Positions 7,431 to 17,800 of a DNA stretch of 64,000 bases are shown here, one piece after another. The position numbers and the translations under genes are program-made. A model generated the notes under the pieces. The model did no database searches and was not told the origin of the DNA. It saw only the letters and a program-made list of their open reading frames with translations. Origin of the DNA: Chthoniobacteraceae bacterium (GTDB lineage Bacteria > Verrucomicrobiota > Verrucomicrobiia > Chthoniobacterales > Chthoniobacteraceae); the NCBI GenBank assembly GCA_028293625.1, contig JAQGOL010000030.1:62001-126000 (forward strand). The letters are read 5' to 3'. Position 1 is the first letter of the stretch. The number at the start of each line of letters is the position of its first letter.

Positions 7431-9251
7431 TTACTGCGTTGTGAATTGGAGCTGCGAAAGGCGCTGATACGTGCCGCCCTCCCGCTCCATTAATTCAGCG
7501 TGTGTCCCTGATTCTGTGACAGTGCCATCTTCAATGACGCAGATGCGGTCAACCTGGCGCACTGTTGCGAGACGATGCGCGATAATAAAGGCGGTGCGTC
7601 CGGCCAGAAGCGTTTTCAAAGCCTGTTGAATCAACGACTCGCTCTCACTGTCGAGCGAACTGGTGGCTTCATCCAAAATCAGGATGGCCGGGTCTTTCAA
7701 AAGAGCACGTGCGATCGCAATGCGCTGGCGTTGTCCGCCTGACAATTTGATTCCCCGTTCGCCTACCAGCGTATTGTAACCCTCCGGGAAGCGCTCGATG
7801 AATTCGTGGCAGTTCGCACCACGCGAAGCCGCCATGATTGCTTCCTCGGTCGCATCGGGCCGGCCGTAAGCGATGTTATCGCGAATCGATCCGCCAAATA
7901 GCAGCACTTCCTGGGGAACGATCGCCATGTTGGCGCGCACAGTGGAGAGTTCATGCAACGCCGCATTCTTCCCGTCGAGGAGAAGCGCGCCGCTGTCGGG
8001 TTCATAGAAACGCAGCAGGAGTGAGACGATCGTCGATTTGCCAGCGCCGCTGGGTCCCACCAGAGCAATCTTTTCACCCGGCTTTGCCTGAAGCGAGAGG
8101 CCCCGCAGCACCTGCACATCGGGACGCGATGGATAACGGAAGTCGACGGAGGAAAACTCCACGGCGCCCGTCAGTTTCGGAAGATTGGAAGGGGAAAGTT
8201 CCTCGGGCAATTCTTCAAGCAATTCCCGGATGCGCTGGCTGGCTCCCAGCGCTTTTTGGGAGAGGCTGTAAACCTCCGCAAACGAAGAAACCGAGCCGCC
8301 GACAAAAACCGTGCAGAAAATAAACCGGGTAAGTTCACCGTGGGTCAATTCGCCAGCAAGCATGAGCCGCGCGCCCTGCCAAAGCACCAGCACGATTGAA
8401 CCAAAGATGCCGACGATGATGAATGCGATCAGCGCGGCGCGATACTTCGCGTTGGAAAGGGCGGCTTCCAAAAACCCCTCCAACCCGGAGGTATACCGCC
8501 GGGTTTCATACGATTCATTGGAGAACGCCTTCACATTGGCGATCCCCTGAAGCGTTTCATCGACGATCGTGGCCGTTTCCGCAAGCCGATCCTGGGCGGT
8601 GCGCGAAAACTTGCGGATGCGCCGTCCGAACACCACGGCAAGCAGGATCAACAGCGGAAAGGAGGAGATCATGACCAGCGACAACTTGAGCGAGGTCACC
8701 GCGATCACCGCGATTCCACCCAGAAGAAGAATGCTCTGGCGCAACGCCTGGGGGACAACGCCGGTGAGCATGTCCTGGAGCTGGCCCACGTCATTGGAAA
8801 GCCGGCTTGAAAGTTCGCCCACGCGATGTTCGCCAAAAAAGCTCATCGGCATCGAGATCAACCGGCTGTAAAGGGTGCGGCGCACCCCGATGATCGCCTT
8901 TTCGCCTACCCAGCTGAACGAATAGGAATAAAACCAGGTCAGCCCGGCCTGGATAACAAGTGTCGACATCAACACCAGGGCAACCTGATTGATGTTTCCC
9001 CTCCACCCCGCCGGATGCGCTGCTTTAAAAGAAGGAATGGCGGCATCGAGCAGATCGCCGAGCAAGATCGGGAACATCAGCCCGAAGCTCATCGAAACGA
9101 GCAAGGCAACCACGGCGGATGCAAAACGCATCCGCCATGGTTGCAGATAAGCAAAGATCACCCGCAGATCGCGGAACGAACTCTGACGCGGCGGTTTCGG
9201 GACGGCGTCCTGAACGCGTTCCGGTGAATCTGGAGACGGGCGGGCACTCAT
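7431..9251 (-). CDS. ABC exporter, fused permease and ATPase (MsbA-like)
   Basis: A 606-residue half-transporter that would act as a dimer. The N-terminal half has six predicted transmembrane helices (about 35-330) of the type-I exporter fold. The ATPase half has Walker A GPSGAGKS (about 399-406), the signature LSGGQRQR (about 503-510), Walker B ILILDEATSSLD and the switch histidine in IIAHR. Lipid A-core, lipid or drug export is typical of close relatives; the substrate is not shown by the sequence. It lies 20 bp downstream of the DUF1080 gene and probably shares its transcript. Confidence 0.9.
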   Translation of the reverse strand: MSARPSPDSPERVQDAVPKPPRQSSFRDLRVIFAYLQPWRMRFASAVVALLVSMSFGLMFPILLGDLLDAAIPSFKAAHPAGWRGNINQVALVLMSTLVIQAGLTWFYSYSFSWVGEKAIIGVRRTLYSRLISMPMSFFGEHRVGELSSRLSNDVGQLQDMLTGVVPQALRQSILLLGGIAVIAVTSLKLSLVMISSFPLLILLAVVFGRRIRKFSRTAQDRLAETATIVDETLQGIANVKAFSNESYETRRYTSGLEGFLEAALSNAKYRAALIAFIIVGIFGSIVLVLWQGARLMLAGELTHGELTRFIFCTVFVGGSVSSFAEVYSLSQKALGASQRIRELLEELPEELSPSNLPKLTGAVEFSSVDFRYPSRPDVQVLRGLSLQAKPGEKIALVGPSGAGKSTIVSLLLRFYEPDSGALLLDGKNAALHELSTVRANMAIVPQEVLLFGGSIRDNIAYGRPDATEEAIMAASRGANCHEFIERFPEGYNTLVGERGIKLSGGQRQRIAIARALLKDPAILILDEATSSLDSESESLIQQALKTLLAGRTAFIIAHRLATVRQVDRICVIEDGTVTESGTHAELMEREGGTYQRLSQLQFTTQ

Positions 9252-9271
9252 TTATCGGCCCTTATTACACA

Positions 9272-10087
9272 TCATGAGCCTGAATCAACCGGCTTAAGCT
9301 CGCGAATCCAGAGACTGCGATAGCGAACGGGGTTGTTGTGATCCTGAATGCGAATGGCCCCTTTTTCAGGATGCTCGGTGTAAGTGCCGACCTGCTGGTG
9401 GGGAGTTGATCCGGTGAGTTGCGTGTGGTTTTGCACGAGGACTCCGTTGTGAAGAATCGTCGCGTAAGCCGGGGTCTCCAGCTTGCCATCTTTAAACCGG
9501 GGCCCGTTGAAGACGATGTCGTACGTCTGCCATTCGCCCGGTTTGCGCGAGGCGTTGACCAGCGGCGGTGTCTGCCCGTAGATCGCGGTGGCCTGGCCAT
9601 CGGGATAGGTCGGGTTTTCATAACAATCGAGCACCTGAATCTCGTAGCGGCCGTAGAAAAAGATGCCGCTGTTGCCACGGCCCTGGCCGGAACCCACACC
9701 GGGAACCGGCGCCGTCCATTCCACATGCAGCTGCACGTCGGGACCAAACTCATCTTTGGTGGTTGCATCGCCGCCATGGACTTCGGCGTAGCCGTTCTCG
9801 ACTTTCCACTGAGGCTCGCCGCCACCATTGGAGGCCTTCCATTTGGAAAGGTCTTTGCCGTCAAAAAGAACCACCGCATCGCTCGGCGCGGTGCCGGCTT
9901 GTTCCTGGGTGCTTTCAGTGCCCGGCGTCACGATCTTCGGCTGCGGACGGTCGCCGTCATGCACATGCCATTTAGAGCCGGGAATCATCGGCGTCGTGGT
10001 GTAACCGAGCGATTTGCCGTCCGCGGCAAAGCCGGAGGAAGCCAAAGCCGCACTGGCTAGAACGGTAAAAAGAGGGAGGGATTTCAT
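9272..10087 (-). CDS. Secreted DUF1080 protein (3-keto-disaccharide hydrolase-like)
   Basis: A 271-residue exported protein with a signal peptide (MKSLPLFTVLASAALASSGFA). The jelly-roll domain from about residue 70 to the end has the family hallmarks 'VLFDGKDLSKWK', 'NSGIFFYGRYEIQVLDCY' and 'GEWQTYDIVFNGPRF'. This domain resembles laminarin/concanavalin-like lectins; some members cleave 3-keto-glycosides, others may bind glycans. It is abundant in Planctomycetes and Verrucomicrobia. The next gene upstream encodes a sugar-phosphate-isomerase-like TIM barrel, a frequent companion in keto-sugar catabolism. Confidence 0.88.
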   Translation of the reverse strand: MKSLPLFTVLASAALASSGFAADGKSLGYTTTPMIPGSKWHVHDGDRPQPKIVTPGTESTQEQAGTAPSDAVVLFDGKDLSKWKASNGGGEPQWKVENGYAEVHGGDATTKDEFGPDVQLHVEWTAPVPGVGSGQGRGNSGIFFYGRYEIQVLDCYENPTYPDGQATAIYGQTPPLVNASRKPGEWQTYDIVFNGPRFKDGKLETPAYATILHNGVLVQNHTQLTGSTPHQQVGTYTEHPEKGAIRIQDHNNPVRYRSLWIRELKPVDSGS

Positions 10088-10177
10088 GGGAAGTGTGGCA
10101 GGCGGCGATTACGCCCCTTTGATTCAATCCGTGAAAGCAGAAAGCCGTGGAATGAATCAACGCGGATCGCCTGGTTT

Positions 10178-11212
10178 CTACCAGCCGTGCGCTTCGCGGA
10201 CCTTGACCATCGCGCCGAGGATCGTATTCCAGGTTTCCTGCTTCTCGAGCATGGCGTTGGGGAACATGCAGCCATCCCAGCAGATGTGCTTGATGATCGA
10301 GCGCGGTTGGCCATTCGGCTCGCGCAGCCAGTAACCGGATGCCTTGGTGATATCCAGCTTGCCGTTCGGATCGTCAGCCGGGCAATGGCGCCCCGTCTTG
10401 TCGTGGGAACCGGTGCCATGGACGGAACCGTCATTTTGAGCGACGTGGAAATCGAGGGTCCACGGACGCAGCGCATCGGTCATCTGCTTGTAAGCGGCCT
10501 CGAATTCCTCAGTGGAATATCCGGGTTTAAGCAAGGCATGCTCCGGTGCGTTGACCCCCAGGAGATAAAGATAGGTGTGCGCCAAATCCGCCTGGAAACC
10601 GACCACGCCGGGACGGCCGACTGCCTCGAGCAACTCCACCATGTTTTTCCAGCTGTGCATGCCGGCCCAGCAAATCTCGCCTTCGGCCGCGAGCCGTTCT
10701 CCATTGTCTTCTGCCACGATCGCCGCTTCCCGGAAGGTCTCGGCGATCTTTTGCGTCCCGGCGACCGGATCCGCATACCATTGATCCGGGCCCACCGCGG
10801 AATCGATCCGGATCACGCCATATTTGCGGACTCCGTGGTTATTAAGAATGGTTGTGATGCGGCATGCCTTTTTGACCGCGAGCACAAACTTCGCACGGTC
10901 TTCTGCATCGCCCATGGCGCTTGCCCCGACGGTGCCCGGCCAGACCGGTGCGACCACGGAACCGATATTGAGTCCCTTGGCGGCGATTTTGTCGGCGATG
11001 ACCTTGAGCGCGTCCTCGTCGATGTCGATTGGGATATGCGGGTCAAAAAGAAAAATGTCGACCCCGTCGAACTTCTGGCCATCCACTTCGGCATTCGCGG
11101 TCAGTTCAAGCATCCGATCGAGGCTCAATGGCGACTCATCGGTGCCGGGTGTTTTGCCGACGAGGCCGGGCCACATCGCGTTGTGAAGTTTGGGAGAAGT
11201 GTTCGTGCTCAT
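10178..11212 (-). CDS. Sugar phosphate isomerase/epimerase-like TIM-barrel protein
   Basis: A 344-residue protein of the xylose-isomerase-like TIM-barrel family (AP endonuclease 2 superfamily). Metal-ligand-type acidic and His residues are visible in '[17 protein letters not shown]', '[16 protein letters not shown]' and '[14 protein letters not shown]'. The protein lacks a signal peptide and should be cytosolic. The ATG at 11212 gives a sensible N-terminus; the frame extends upstream without coding character. With the secreted DUF1080 protein 90 bp downstream, a role in uptake and isomerisation of an unusual sugar or keto-sugar is a reasonable inference, not shown. Confidence 0.82.
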   Translation of the reverse strand: MSTNTSPKLHNAMWPGLVGKTPGTDESPLSLDRMLELTANAEVDGQKFDGVDIFLFDPHIPIDIDEDALKVIADKIAAKGLNIGSVVAPVWPGTVGASAMGDAEDRAKFVLAVKKACRITTILNNHGVRKYGVIRIDSAVGPDQWYADPVAGTQKIAETFREAAIVAEDNGERLAAEGEICWAGMHSWKNMVELLEAVGRPGVVGFQADLAHTYLYLLGVNAPEHALLKPGYSTEEFEAAYKQMTDALRPWTLDFHVAQNDGSVHGTGSHDKTGRHCPADDPNGKLDITKASGYWLREPNGQPRSIIKHICWDGCMFPNAMLEKQETWNTILGAMVKVREAHGW

Positions 11213-11391
11213 TGAGGGTAAGGGGTTTAAAAGCGCGCGCCCGGCCGGGAGCCGAAAATGCGTCGCGCCATGGCTGCATTCCTGTGCAGGAAAGCGCTCG
11301 GAGCGACAAGCTTCTTTTGCCATGGCGCATGCACGCCATATTTTTTTCGCCAGTCCTCGCCCGGCACGGGAAGCTTGTTACATTGCGCCCA

Positions 11392-13425
11392 ATGAAAACC
11401 GCCCTGCTGCTTGCCTTCGCGAGCTTTGCCGCCGCCGCTTCGTTATCGGCGGCCGATTCGCTGCCGCCTCTCGCGCGTTTCTCGGTTGAAAATATGGATC
11501 GCACAGTCGATCCGGGCACCGATTTTTACCGATTTGCCAACGGGACCTGGCTTAAGGAGCAAACGATTCCGGCCGATCAGGTCACATGGAGTCCCACGGC
11601 GCGGCTGATTGAACGCAACGCCTTCCTGGTCCGCGAAATTCTCGAATCGTGCAGCACCGCTCCAAAAGAAGGCGGCGACCCGGTCAGCCGCCAACTCGGC
11701 GATTTTTATGCGTCGGCCATGGAGACAGAGCGGATCGAGAAACTTGGCTTTGAACCGATCGCCGCCGATCTCAAGCGCATTGCAGGCATCAGTTCGCGGG
11801 AAGAGTTTTCCACGCTTTTGGCTGACTTTCATTCCCGGGGAATTGACGCGCTTTTTGACGCATCGGTTTCCGCCGATGAACGCAACAGCGGCATTTACGC
11901 GTTTCAACTTGGCCAGGGCGGGATCGGGTTGCCCGAGCGCGATTATTATTTGGAGAAAAAATTCGCCAAGGATCTCGAAGGCTACCGGGCGCACATCGCG
12001 CGGATGCTTAAGCTTTTGGGCGAAGACGAAAAAACAATCGCCCATGATGTAAAGGCCATCCTTGGCATTGAAACCGCCCTTGCCCGGGCAAGTAAAAAGC
12101 TCGAAGACCTCGAGGATCCGATCTCCAACTATCACAAGCTTACCCTTCAGGAGCTCGGCACGCTGACACCCTCGATCAATTGGCCCCAGTATCTGGAGGG
12201 AGCGCACGCCGCCAAGCTCGATTACGTCCTCGTCGGGCAACCCGAGTTTTTTAAAGCCGCCAGTGCGTTGCTTAAAAACAGGCCGCTGGATGAACTAAAA
12301 AGCTATCTGCGCTGGCACGTGCTCGTCGCCAATGCGCCGCTGCTCCACGAAGCGGCCGAAAAGGAAAGTTTCTCATTTTACGGCACCGTCCTGCGCGGCC
12401 AGCCAAAAATGTTGCCTCGCTGGAAACGGGCTGCCCGCCGCGTCGATGAGTCGCTCGGCGAGGCATTGGGGAAAATCTATGTCGATCGCCATTTCCCCGC
12501 GCTTGCCCGCGAGCGGATGAACGAGATGGTGAAAAACATCGAGGCCGTTTACCACGATCGGCTTACCAAAGTCCCCTGGATGAGCGAGGAAACCCGCAAA
12601 CGCGCAGTTGAAAAGTTCGACCGCTTTACCGCCAAAATCGGGGCACCGGCCAAATTCCGCGATTACTCCACGGTAGAGGTGCGGCGTGACGATTACGTAG
12701 GCAACGTTCAGCGCGCCGCCATTTTTGAAGCACGCCGCGAGATGGGCCGGATTGGAGCACCGGTCGACCGGAGCGAATGGGGAATGACGCCGCCCACGGT
12801 CAACGCCTATTTCAACGCCACAATGAACGAGATCGTCTTCCCGGCAGGAATCCTGCAGCCGCCTTTTTTCGATCCGGAGATCGACGATGCCGTCAATTAC
12901 GGGGAGACCGGCGCCACGATCGGCCACGAGATGACCCACGGTTATGATAGCGAAGGCCGCAAATACGACGCGGAAGGCAACCTCAAGGAATGGTGGACAG
13001 ATCAGGACGCCAAAGAATTTGACGCGCGCGCCCGGAAGCTGGTCGAGCAATTCAACAGCTGCGAAGTGCTTCCCGGCCTGAAGGTGAATGGAAAACTGAC
13101 CCTTGCTGAAAACATCGCCGATCTCGGCGGCCTGAGCATCGCGTTCGAAGCGCTGGAACGCGCATTGGCGGCCGATCCATCGAAGCGCAAAACCATTGAC
13201 GGCTACACGCCCGAGCAACGTTTTTTTATCGCGTATGCCCAAAGCTGGGCGGCAAAGGAACGTGACGAGTATGTGCGCCAAGCTTTAACCACCGACACGC
13301 ATTCTCCGGACATGCTGCGCGGAGTGGAGCCGCTGCTCAACCTGCAGGAGTTCTACGACGCCTTTGACATCAAAGAGACCGCACCGCTTTTCCGGACAAA
13401 AGAAAAGCGTGCGGTCATCTGGTAG
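11392..13425 (+). CDS. pepO: M13 family zinc metallopeptidase (neprilysin/PepO-like)
   Basis: A 677-residue exported endopeptidase that cleaves oligopeptides. It has a signal peptide (MKTALLLAFASFAAAASLSA) and both M13 domains. The zinc site is complete: HEMTH with His512, Glu513 and His516, and third ligand Glu573 in ENIADLGG. The substrate-binding motif NAYF (family NAYY) precedes 'EIVFPAGILQPPFF'. The C-terminus AVIW fits the family's conserved terminal Trp. The frame is open 120 codons upstream, but ATG 11392 is the start that gives the signal peptide. It is divergent from the isomerase gene. Confidence 0.93.
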   Translation: MKTALLLAFASFAAAASLSAADSLPPLARFSVENMDRTVDPGTDFYRFANGTWLKEQTIPADQVTWSPTARLIERNAFLVREILESCSTAPKEGGDPVSRQLGDFYASAMETERIEKLGFEPIAADLKRIAGISSREEFSTLLADFHSRGIDALFDASVSADERNSGIYAFQLGQGGIGLPERDYYLEKKFAKDLEGYRAHIARMLKLLGEDEKTIAHDVKAILGIETALARASKKLEDLEDPISNYHKLTLQELGTLTPSINWPQYLEGAHAAKLDYVLVGQPEFFKAASALLKNRPLDELKSYLRWHVLVANAPLLHEAAEKESFSFYGTVLRGQPKMLPRWKRAARRVDESLGEALGKIYVDRHFPALARERMNEMVKNIEAVYHDRLTKVPWMSEETRKRAVEKFDRFTAKIGAPAKFRDYSTVEVRRDDYVGNVQRAAIFEARREMGRIGAPVDRSEWGMTPPTVNAYFNATMNEIVFPAGILQPPFFDPEIDDAVNYGETGATIGHEMTHGYDSEGRKYDAEGNLKEWWTDQDAKEFDARARKLVEQFNSCEVLPGLKVNGKLTLAENIADLGGLSIAFEALERALAADPSKRKTIDGYTPEQRFFIAYAQSWAAKERDEYVRQALTTDTHSPDMLRGVEPLLNLQEFYDAFDIKETAPLFRTKEKRAVIW

Positions 13426-13435
13426 ACAAACAGAT

Positions 13436-13467
13436 GGAGGGCAGCGGTTCGAAAACCGCCACCCTCC
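13436..13467. terminator. Hairpin between convergent genes
   Basis: A stem of two segments (ggaggg/ccctcc and gcggtt/aaccgc) separated by a 2 x 2 internal loop and closed by a CGAA tetraloop lies between the convergent M13 and cupin genes. There is no T-run on either side, so it may act as a bidirectional transcript-end hairpin rather than a classic terminator. Confidence 0.5.
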
Positions 13468-13494
13468 CCTGACGTGCCGCGTTCGCGGCGGCGA

Positions 13495-14760
13495 CTAAAA
13501 AGCGTTGCCGCGATAGGCGCCCATGTCAGGCGCATCGGGGTTCACTTCAGGACCAAAGTAACGGAGCACGACGAGCGGCTCGGTGGAGCTGGTGTTCTCG
13601 AAAGTCACACCAGCTTTCGCGCCATCTTCGGTGCAGAAATACTCGTCTTCGGTAAGCTCGAGGAAGCGGATCATTTTCGGGCTGTTCAGTGGCAGCCCAT
13701 TGATCATGCCGCTGCCCTGCACACAAACCAGACCGTAAGCGCCGGTGTCTTTGACGACGGCTTTCACGCCTGGATCCACCGTAAGTTCCTTGGCGGTAAA
13801 GAGCTGTTCGCCCTTGATGCGGCCATAAACGATCCAGCGATCCACGTAGCCTTCGCTGCGGGTATCAGCGACAGGGACGGGTTCGAGGTAATGGTTGTCC
13901 TTGAAGTTGGGGTCAACGTTGCCTTCCCAGTCGAGCTGATCGACGATGAAGTCGATGTCGTTATGCTTGTCGGCGGGCATGTCCTTGACCAGCAACGCCC
14001 AAGGCACTTCCCGGCCTTCCACGAGCGATTGATACATCCCGAACACATCGCTGCCCCATTGCGGCTCGTAGGTGCAAAGTGAACCGGGCGCATGCAGCAC
14101 AGCCGGAGGAATGAGCCAGCCTGTGCCGGGCTTGAGCCGGTAAGCGCGGGACAGATCGAGGATCCCGTTGTCGCCCTTGTTCCAGTTCTCAATGCACTTG
14201 CGGACCTGCGCCTTGGTTGTGCCGGGCTCAAAACCCATGAACGTGTAAGGAAAGTTATTGCCGACCGGGTTGTGCTGGGGTGGGAAATAATACGATTCCG
14301 GCTTTCCTTCCTGGCCAACCAGCGCCGCTTGTTCCTTGGACTGATGCATGTGATGCGGGATCGGTCCCATGTTATCGAAGAACTTCGAATAAACGGGCCA
14401 CTTGCTGTATTTATCCCAGATCGATTTGCCGATCAGCGTTGCACCGCATTCAGCCACGGCATCGGCCAGCGTGAACCGGCTTCCGTCAGCCACAACGTAG
14501 CTTAAGCCTTCATCCGGTGTGCGGTTATCGTTGGCGGCGGGAGTCGTGGAGGAAAACCAGCGTTCATCAATTCCGCCACGGTTGAGGCCAAAAGCGTAGA
14601 CATCGTCCGGATGGAGCTTGAGCCGTTTGCCGGGCTGCAGGAATGAGCGAGGAACCCAGCATGGGGCCATGCGAAGGAGTCCGCCGTTTTTTTCAAGCGC
14701 GCCTTCGACGAGCGATTTGACGTTTTTTGAAACGGTTTTCAAGGAGGTGACACTGTTCAT
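13495..14760 (-). CDS. Cupin enzyme resembling type I mannose-6-phosphate isomerase
   Basis: A 421-residue protein with two cupin-like beta barrels. Metal-binding residues of the phosphomannose-isomerase type are visible in 'PIPHHMHQSKEQA' (two His and a Glu) and 'GWLIPPAVLHAPG' (His). Family members interconvert mannose-6-phosphate and fructose-6-phosphate, but many distant relatives act on other sugars. The ATG at 14760 gives 'MNSVTSLKTVSKN'; the frame continues upstream without sense. There is no signal peptide. The gene is divergent from putA, with 108 bp between them. Confidence 0.72.
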   Translation of the reverse strand: MNSVTSLKTVSKNVKSLVEGALEKNGGLLRMAPCWVPRSFLQPGKRLKLHPDDVYAFGLNRGGIDERWFSSTTPAANDNRTPDEGLSYVVADGSRFTLADAVAECGATLIGKSIWDKYSKWPVYSKFFDNMGPIPHHMHQSKEQAALVGQEGKPESYYFPPQHNPVGNNFPYTFMGFEPGTTKAQVRKCIENWNKGDNGILDLSRAYRLKPGTGWLIPPAVLHAPGSLCTYEPQWGSDVFGMYQSLVEGREVPWALLVKDMPADKHNDIDFIVDQLDWEGNVDPNFKDNHYLEPVPVADTRSEGYVDRWIVYGRIKGEQLFTAKELTVDPGVKAVVKDTGAYGLVCVQGSGMINGLPLNSPKMIRFLELTEDEYFCTEDGAKAGVTFENTSSTEPLVVLRYFGPEVNPDAPDMGAYRGNAF

Positions 14761-14868
14761 AGATAGGTTCGGAAGCGGATCACGCGAAAATGCGGGGCGG
14801 CTTTTATTCCAATGGCTCTTTGAAGCGTCAACGGCATTCCGCATTCCCTCTCTTCTTCCCTCCGTATA

Positions 14869-17800
14869 ATGTCCGCCATGCACGGCACGATCGACTTGAT
14901 TGAAAAAGCAATCGCTCTGGCCCGGGCGCTTCAAAAGCGCGCCGGAGAACTTCAAACAGCGGCCGAGGTCCGGCAGCAATTGGAACTCGATCGCATGCTT
15001 CAAAGCCCCACCGACAAGGCGACTTTGATGCAAATGACCGACCAGTCGTTCCGCTCAAAAACCGCATCGCGCACGGTCGACCAGTTTGTCCATATCCTCG
15101 ACGTCCAGGGGATCCCACGGTTTTTCAGCCCGGTAAGCAAGGCGTTGCTGCGTGGATTCCAGCAGTTTGGCGGATGGCTCCCAAGTGTCTCGGTGCCGCT
15201 TGTGGTCGATCGAATGCAGCATGAGACGGCCAACGTCATCCTGCCCGCTGAACGTGAGCCGCTGAAAACCCATTTGCGCGCCCGGATCGAGCAGGGAGTT
15301 CGAATGAACGTGAACTTTCTCGGGGAAGCGCTCCTTGGGGAACACGAAGCCAGGCGGCGGCTTGAGAACTATCTTGAAGCCCTGCAGTTGCCGGAAATTG
15401 AGGTGCTCTCCGTCAAGATCTCCACCCTCTACTCGCAAATCTCGGCGCTGGCCCGGGAACAGACCGTGGCGATCCTTTGCGACCGGCTCGAGCGGCTCTA
15501 CCGCGAAGCCGACCATATGCGCTTCACCCGGCGCGACCTCAGCACGGTGCCAAAATTTGTCTACCTCGATATGGAGGAATACCGGGACATGCGGCTGACC
15601 GCGGAGGCGTTCATGCGCACGCTCGACCGGCCGGGACTTGAGCAGGCCAGCGCGGGAATCGCGCTTCAGGCTTACATCCCCGATTCATTCGAAGTTCAAC
15701 GCGAGATCAATGCGTGGGCCAAACAGCGGGTCGCGGCGGGCCGCGCGCCGGTCACGATCCGGATTGTCAAAGGGGCAAACTATGAGATGGAACGCGTGGA
15801 AGCCGCCCTGCGCGGCTGGCCCCAGGCGCCCTTTAAAAACAAGGCTGAGACCGACGCCAATTTTAAACGGATGCTCCATGAAGCGATGTCAAACCTCGAT
15901 GCGGTCCGAATCGGGGTCGCTTCGCACAATGTGTTTGATCTCGCCTATGGGCTTGTCCTCGCCGCCAACACCGAGGGCGGTCATCATGTTCAGTTTGAGA
16001 TGCTCGAAGGGATGGCCAATCCTCAGCGGCGCGCGCTTTTGGAAAGAACCGATCATCTCCTCCTCTATGCCCCCGCCTGCCTCAGGGAGGATTTCGTCAA
16101 TGCAATCGGCTACCTGATCCGGCGCCTCGATGAAAATACCGGGCCCGAGAACTTCCTGCGTCACGCATTCAAATTGGAAGTAGGCGACGCCGACTGGACC
16201 CGGCTGGAAGAAGGATTTCGCGCCTGTTTTAAGATCGATTTCCGCTCGACACCGCGACGCACTCAGGACCGAAATCTTTCCCTCGCGGATGAACCGGTGG
16301 CGGAAATGACGTTCGAAAATTTCGTCAATGAACCGGACACCGATTTCTCTCTTCCGCATAACAGCAACTGGGCGCGCGCGTTGGTTGAATCCGGTAACAA
16401 TTTTGACTCCGGACAACTGGAAGGTGACGCCGTGCATGAATGCCTCGATCCATCGCACCCCGGCGTTGTGATCGCCCGGTTCCCGATGGCAGGTAAGGGC
16501 GATGCCGAGCGGGCGGTGGCCATCGCGCAAGCCGATCCGGGCGGATGGCGGGCAATGGGCTTGGAGAAACGCTCCTTTCTTCTTGGCCGTGCCGCGCAGG
16601 AATTGCGGCGCTCCCGCGGACGGCTCATCCGGGCGGCCATCGCCAATGGCGGCAAGACTTTCACGGAAGCCGATGCGGAGGTTTCAGAAGCGATCGATTT
16701 CGTGGAGTTCTACCGAAGCGCGGCGCGTTTTTTCTACGAGCTGCCGGAAATCGCCGCCACGGGAAAAGGCGTTGTGCTGGTGGTTTCGCCCTGGAACTTT
16801 CCGATTGCGATTCCGTGCGGTGGAATCGCAGCCGCGCTGGCTGCCGGCAATACCGTAATCCTTAAGCCCTCGAGCGATACATTGCTTGTTGCCGCGGAAT
16901 TATGCGGCTGTTTTGCACGGGCCGGGATCCCGCCTGAAACGCTTCAGTTTCTCCCCTGCTCCGTGCCGGCTTATCTTGTCAGCCGGCCGGGTATCGACGC
17001 CATCATCCTGACCGGTGGAACCGAAACGGCGCTGGCGATGTTAAAGGCGCAGCCGGGTCTGCCGCTTTTTGCCGAAACCGGTGGAAAAAACGCGACGATC
17101 GTGACCGCGCTTTCGGACCGGGAACAAGCGATTCGAAACGTCGTGCATTCCGCGTTCAGCCATAGCGGCCAGAAATGTTCGGCCACCTCCCTTCTATTGC
17201 TTGAAGCGGAGGTTTATGATGATCCCGATTTTAAGCGCGCACTTTGCGATGCGGTGGAAAGCCTGCCGGTCGGCTCCGCTTGGAATCTGCAAACCCGTGT
17301 CGGCCCGCTGATCCGGCCACCACGCGGACTTTTGGAAGAGTCGCTCAAGACCTTGGAACTGGGTGAAAGCTGGGCGCTGATGCCCGAGCAAATCCACGGC
17401 AATCTCTGGTCACCGGGGATCAAATGGAATGTGCAGCCGGGCAGCGTCACGCATTTGAATGAACTCTTTGGCCCCGTGTTGGGGGTCATGCGTTTTGAAA
17501 CATTGGAGCAAGCCATTGAACTGGTCAACGCGACCGGATTCGGCCTGACGAGCGGTTTGGAAAGCCTCGATGACCGCGAACAGGCGCTCTGGCGGGATGC
17601 AATCCGTGCCGGCAATCTTTATATCAATCGCTCAACCACAGGCGCCATCGTGCTCCGGCAGCCCTTTGGAGGAATGGGCAAATCGGCAGTTGGACCGGGG
17701 CTCAAAGCAGGCGGCCCGAATTACATCGCGCAATTCATGCGGTTTGAAGAGCAATCCGAGGAACCGCCAAACTCGCACCGGAGTTCACATCTTTTGCGGG

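Noticed and set aside
13436-13467. tRNA-like ggttcgaaa loop
   Set aside because: The bases belong to a simple hairpin between convergent genes; no acceptor, D or anticodon arm can be drawn.
15889-16530. Long antisense frames within putA and within other large genes
   Set aside because: They are shadows of high-GC coding sequence; the sense frames carry complete enzyme motifs.
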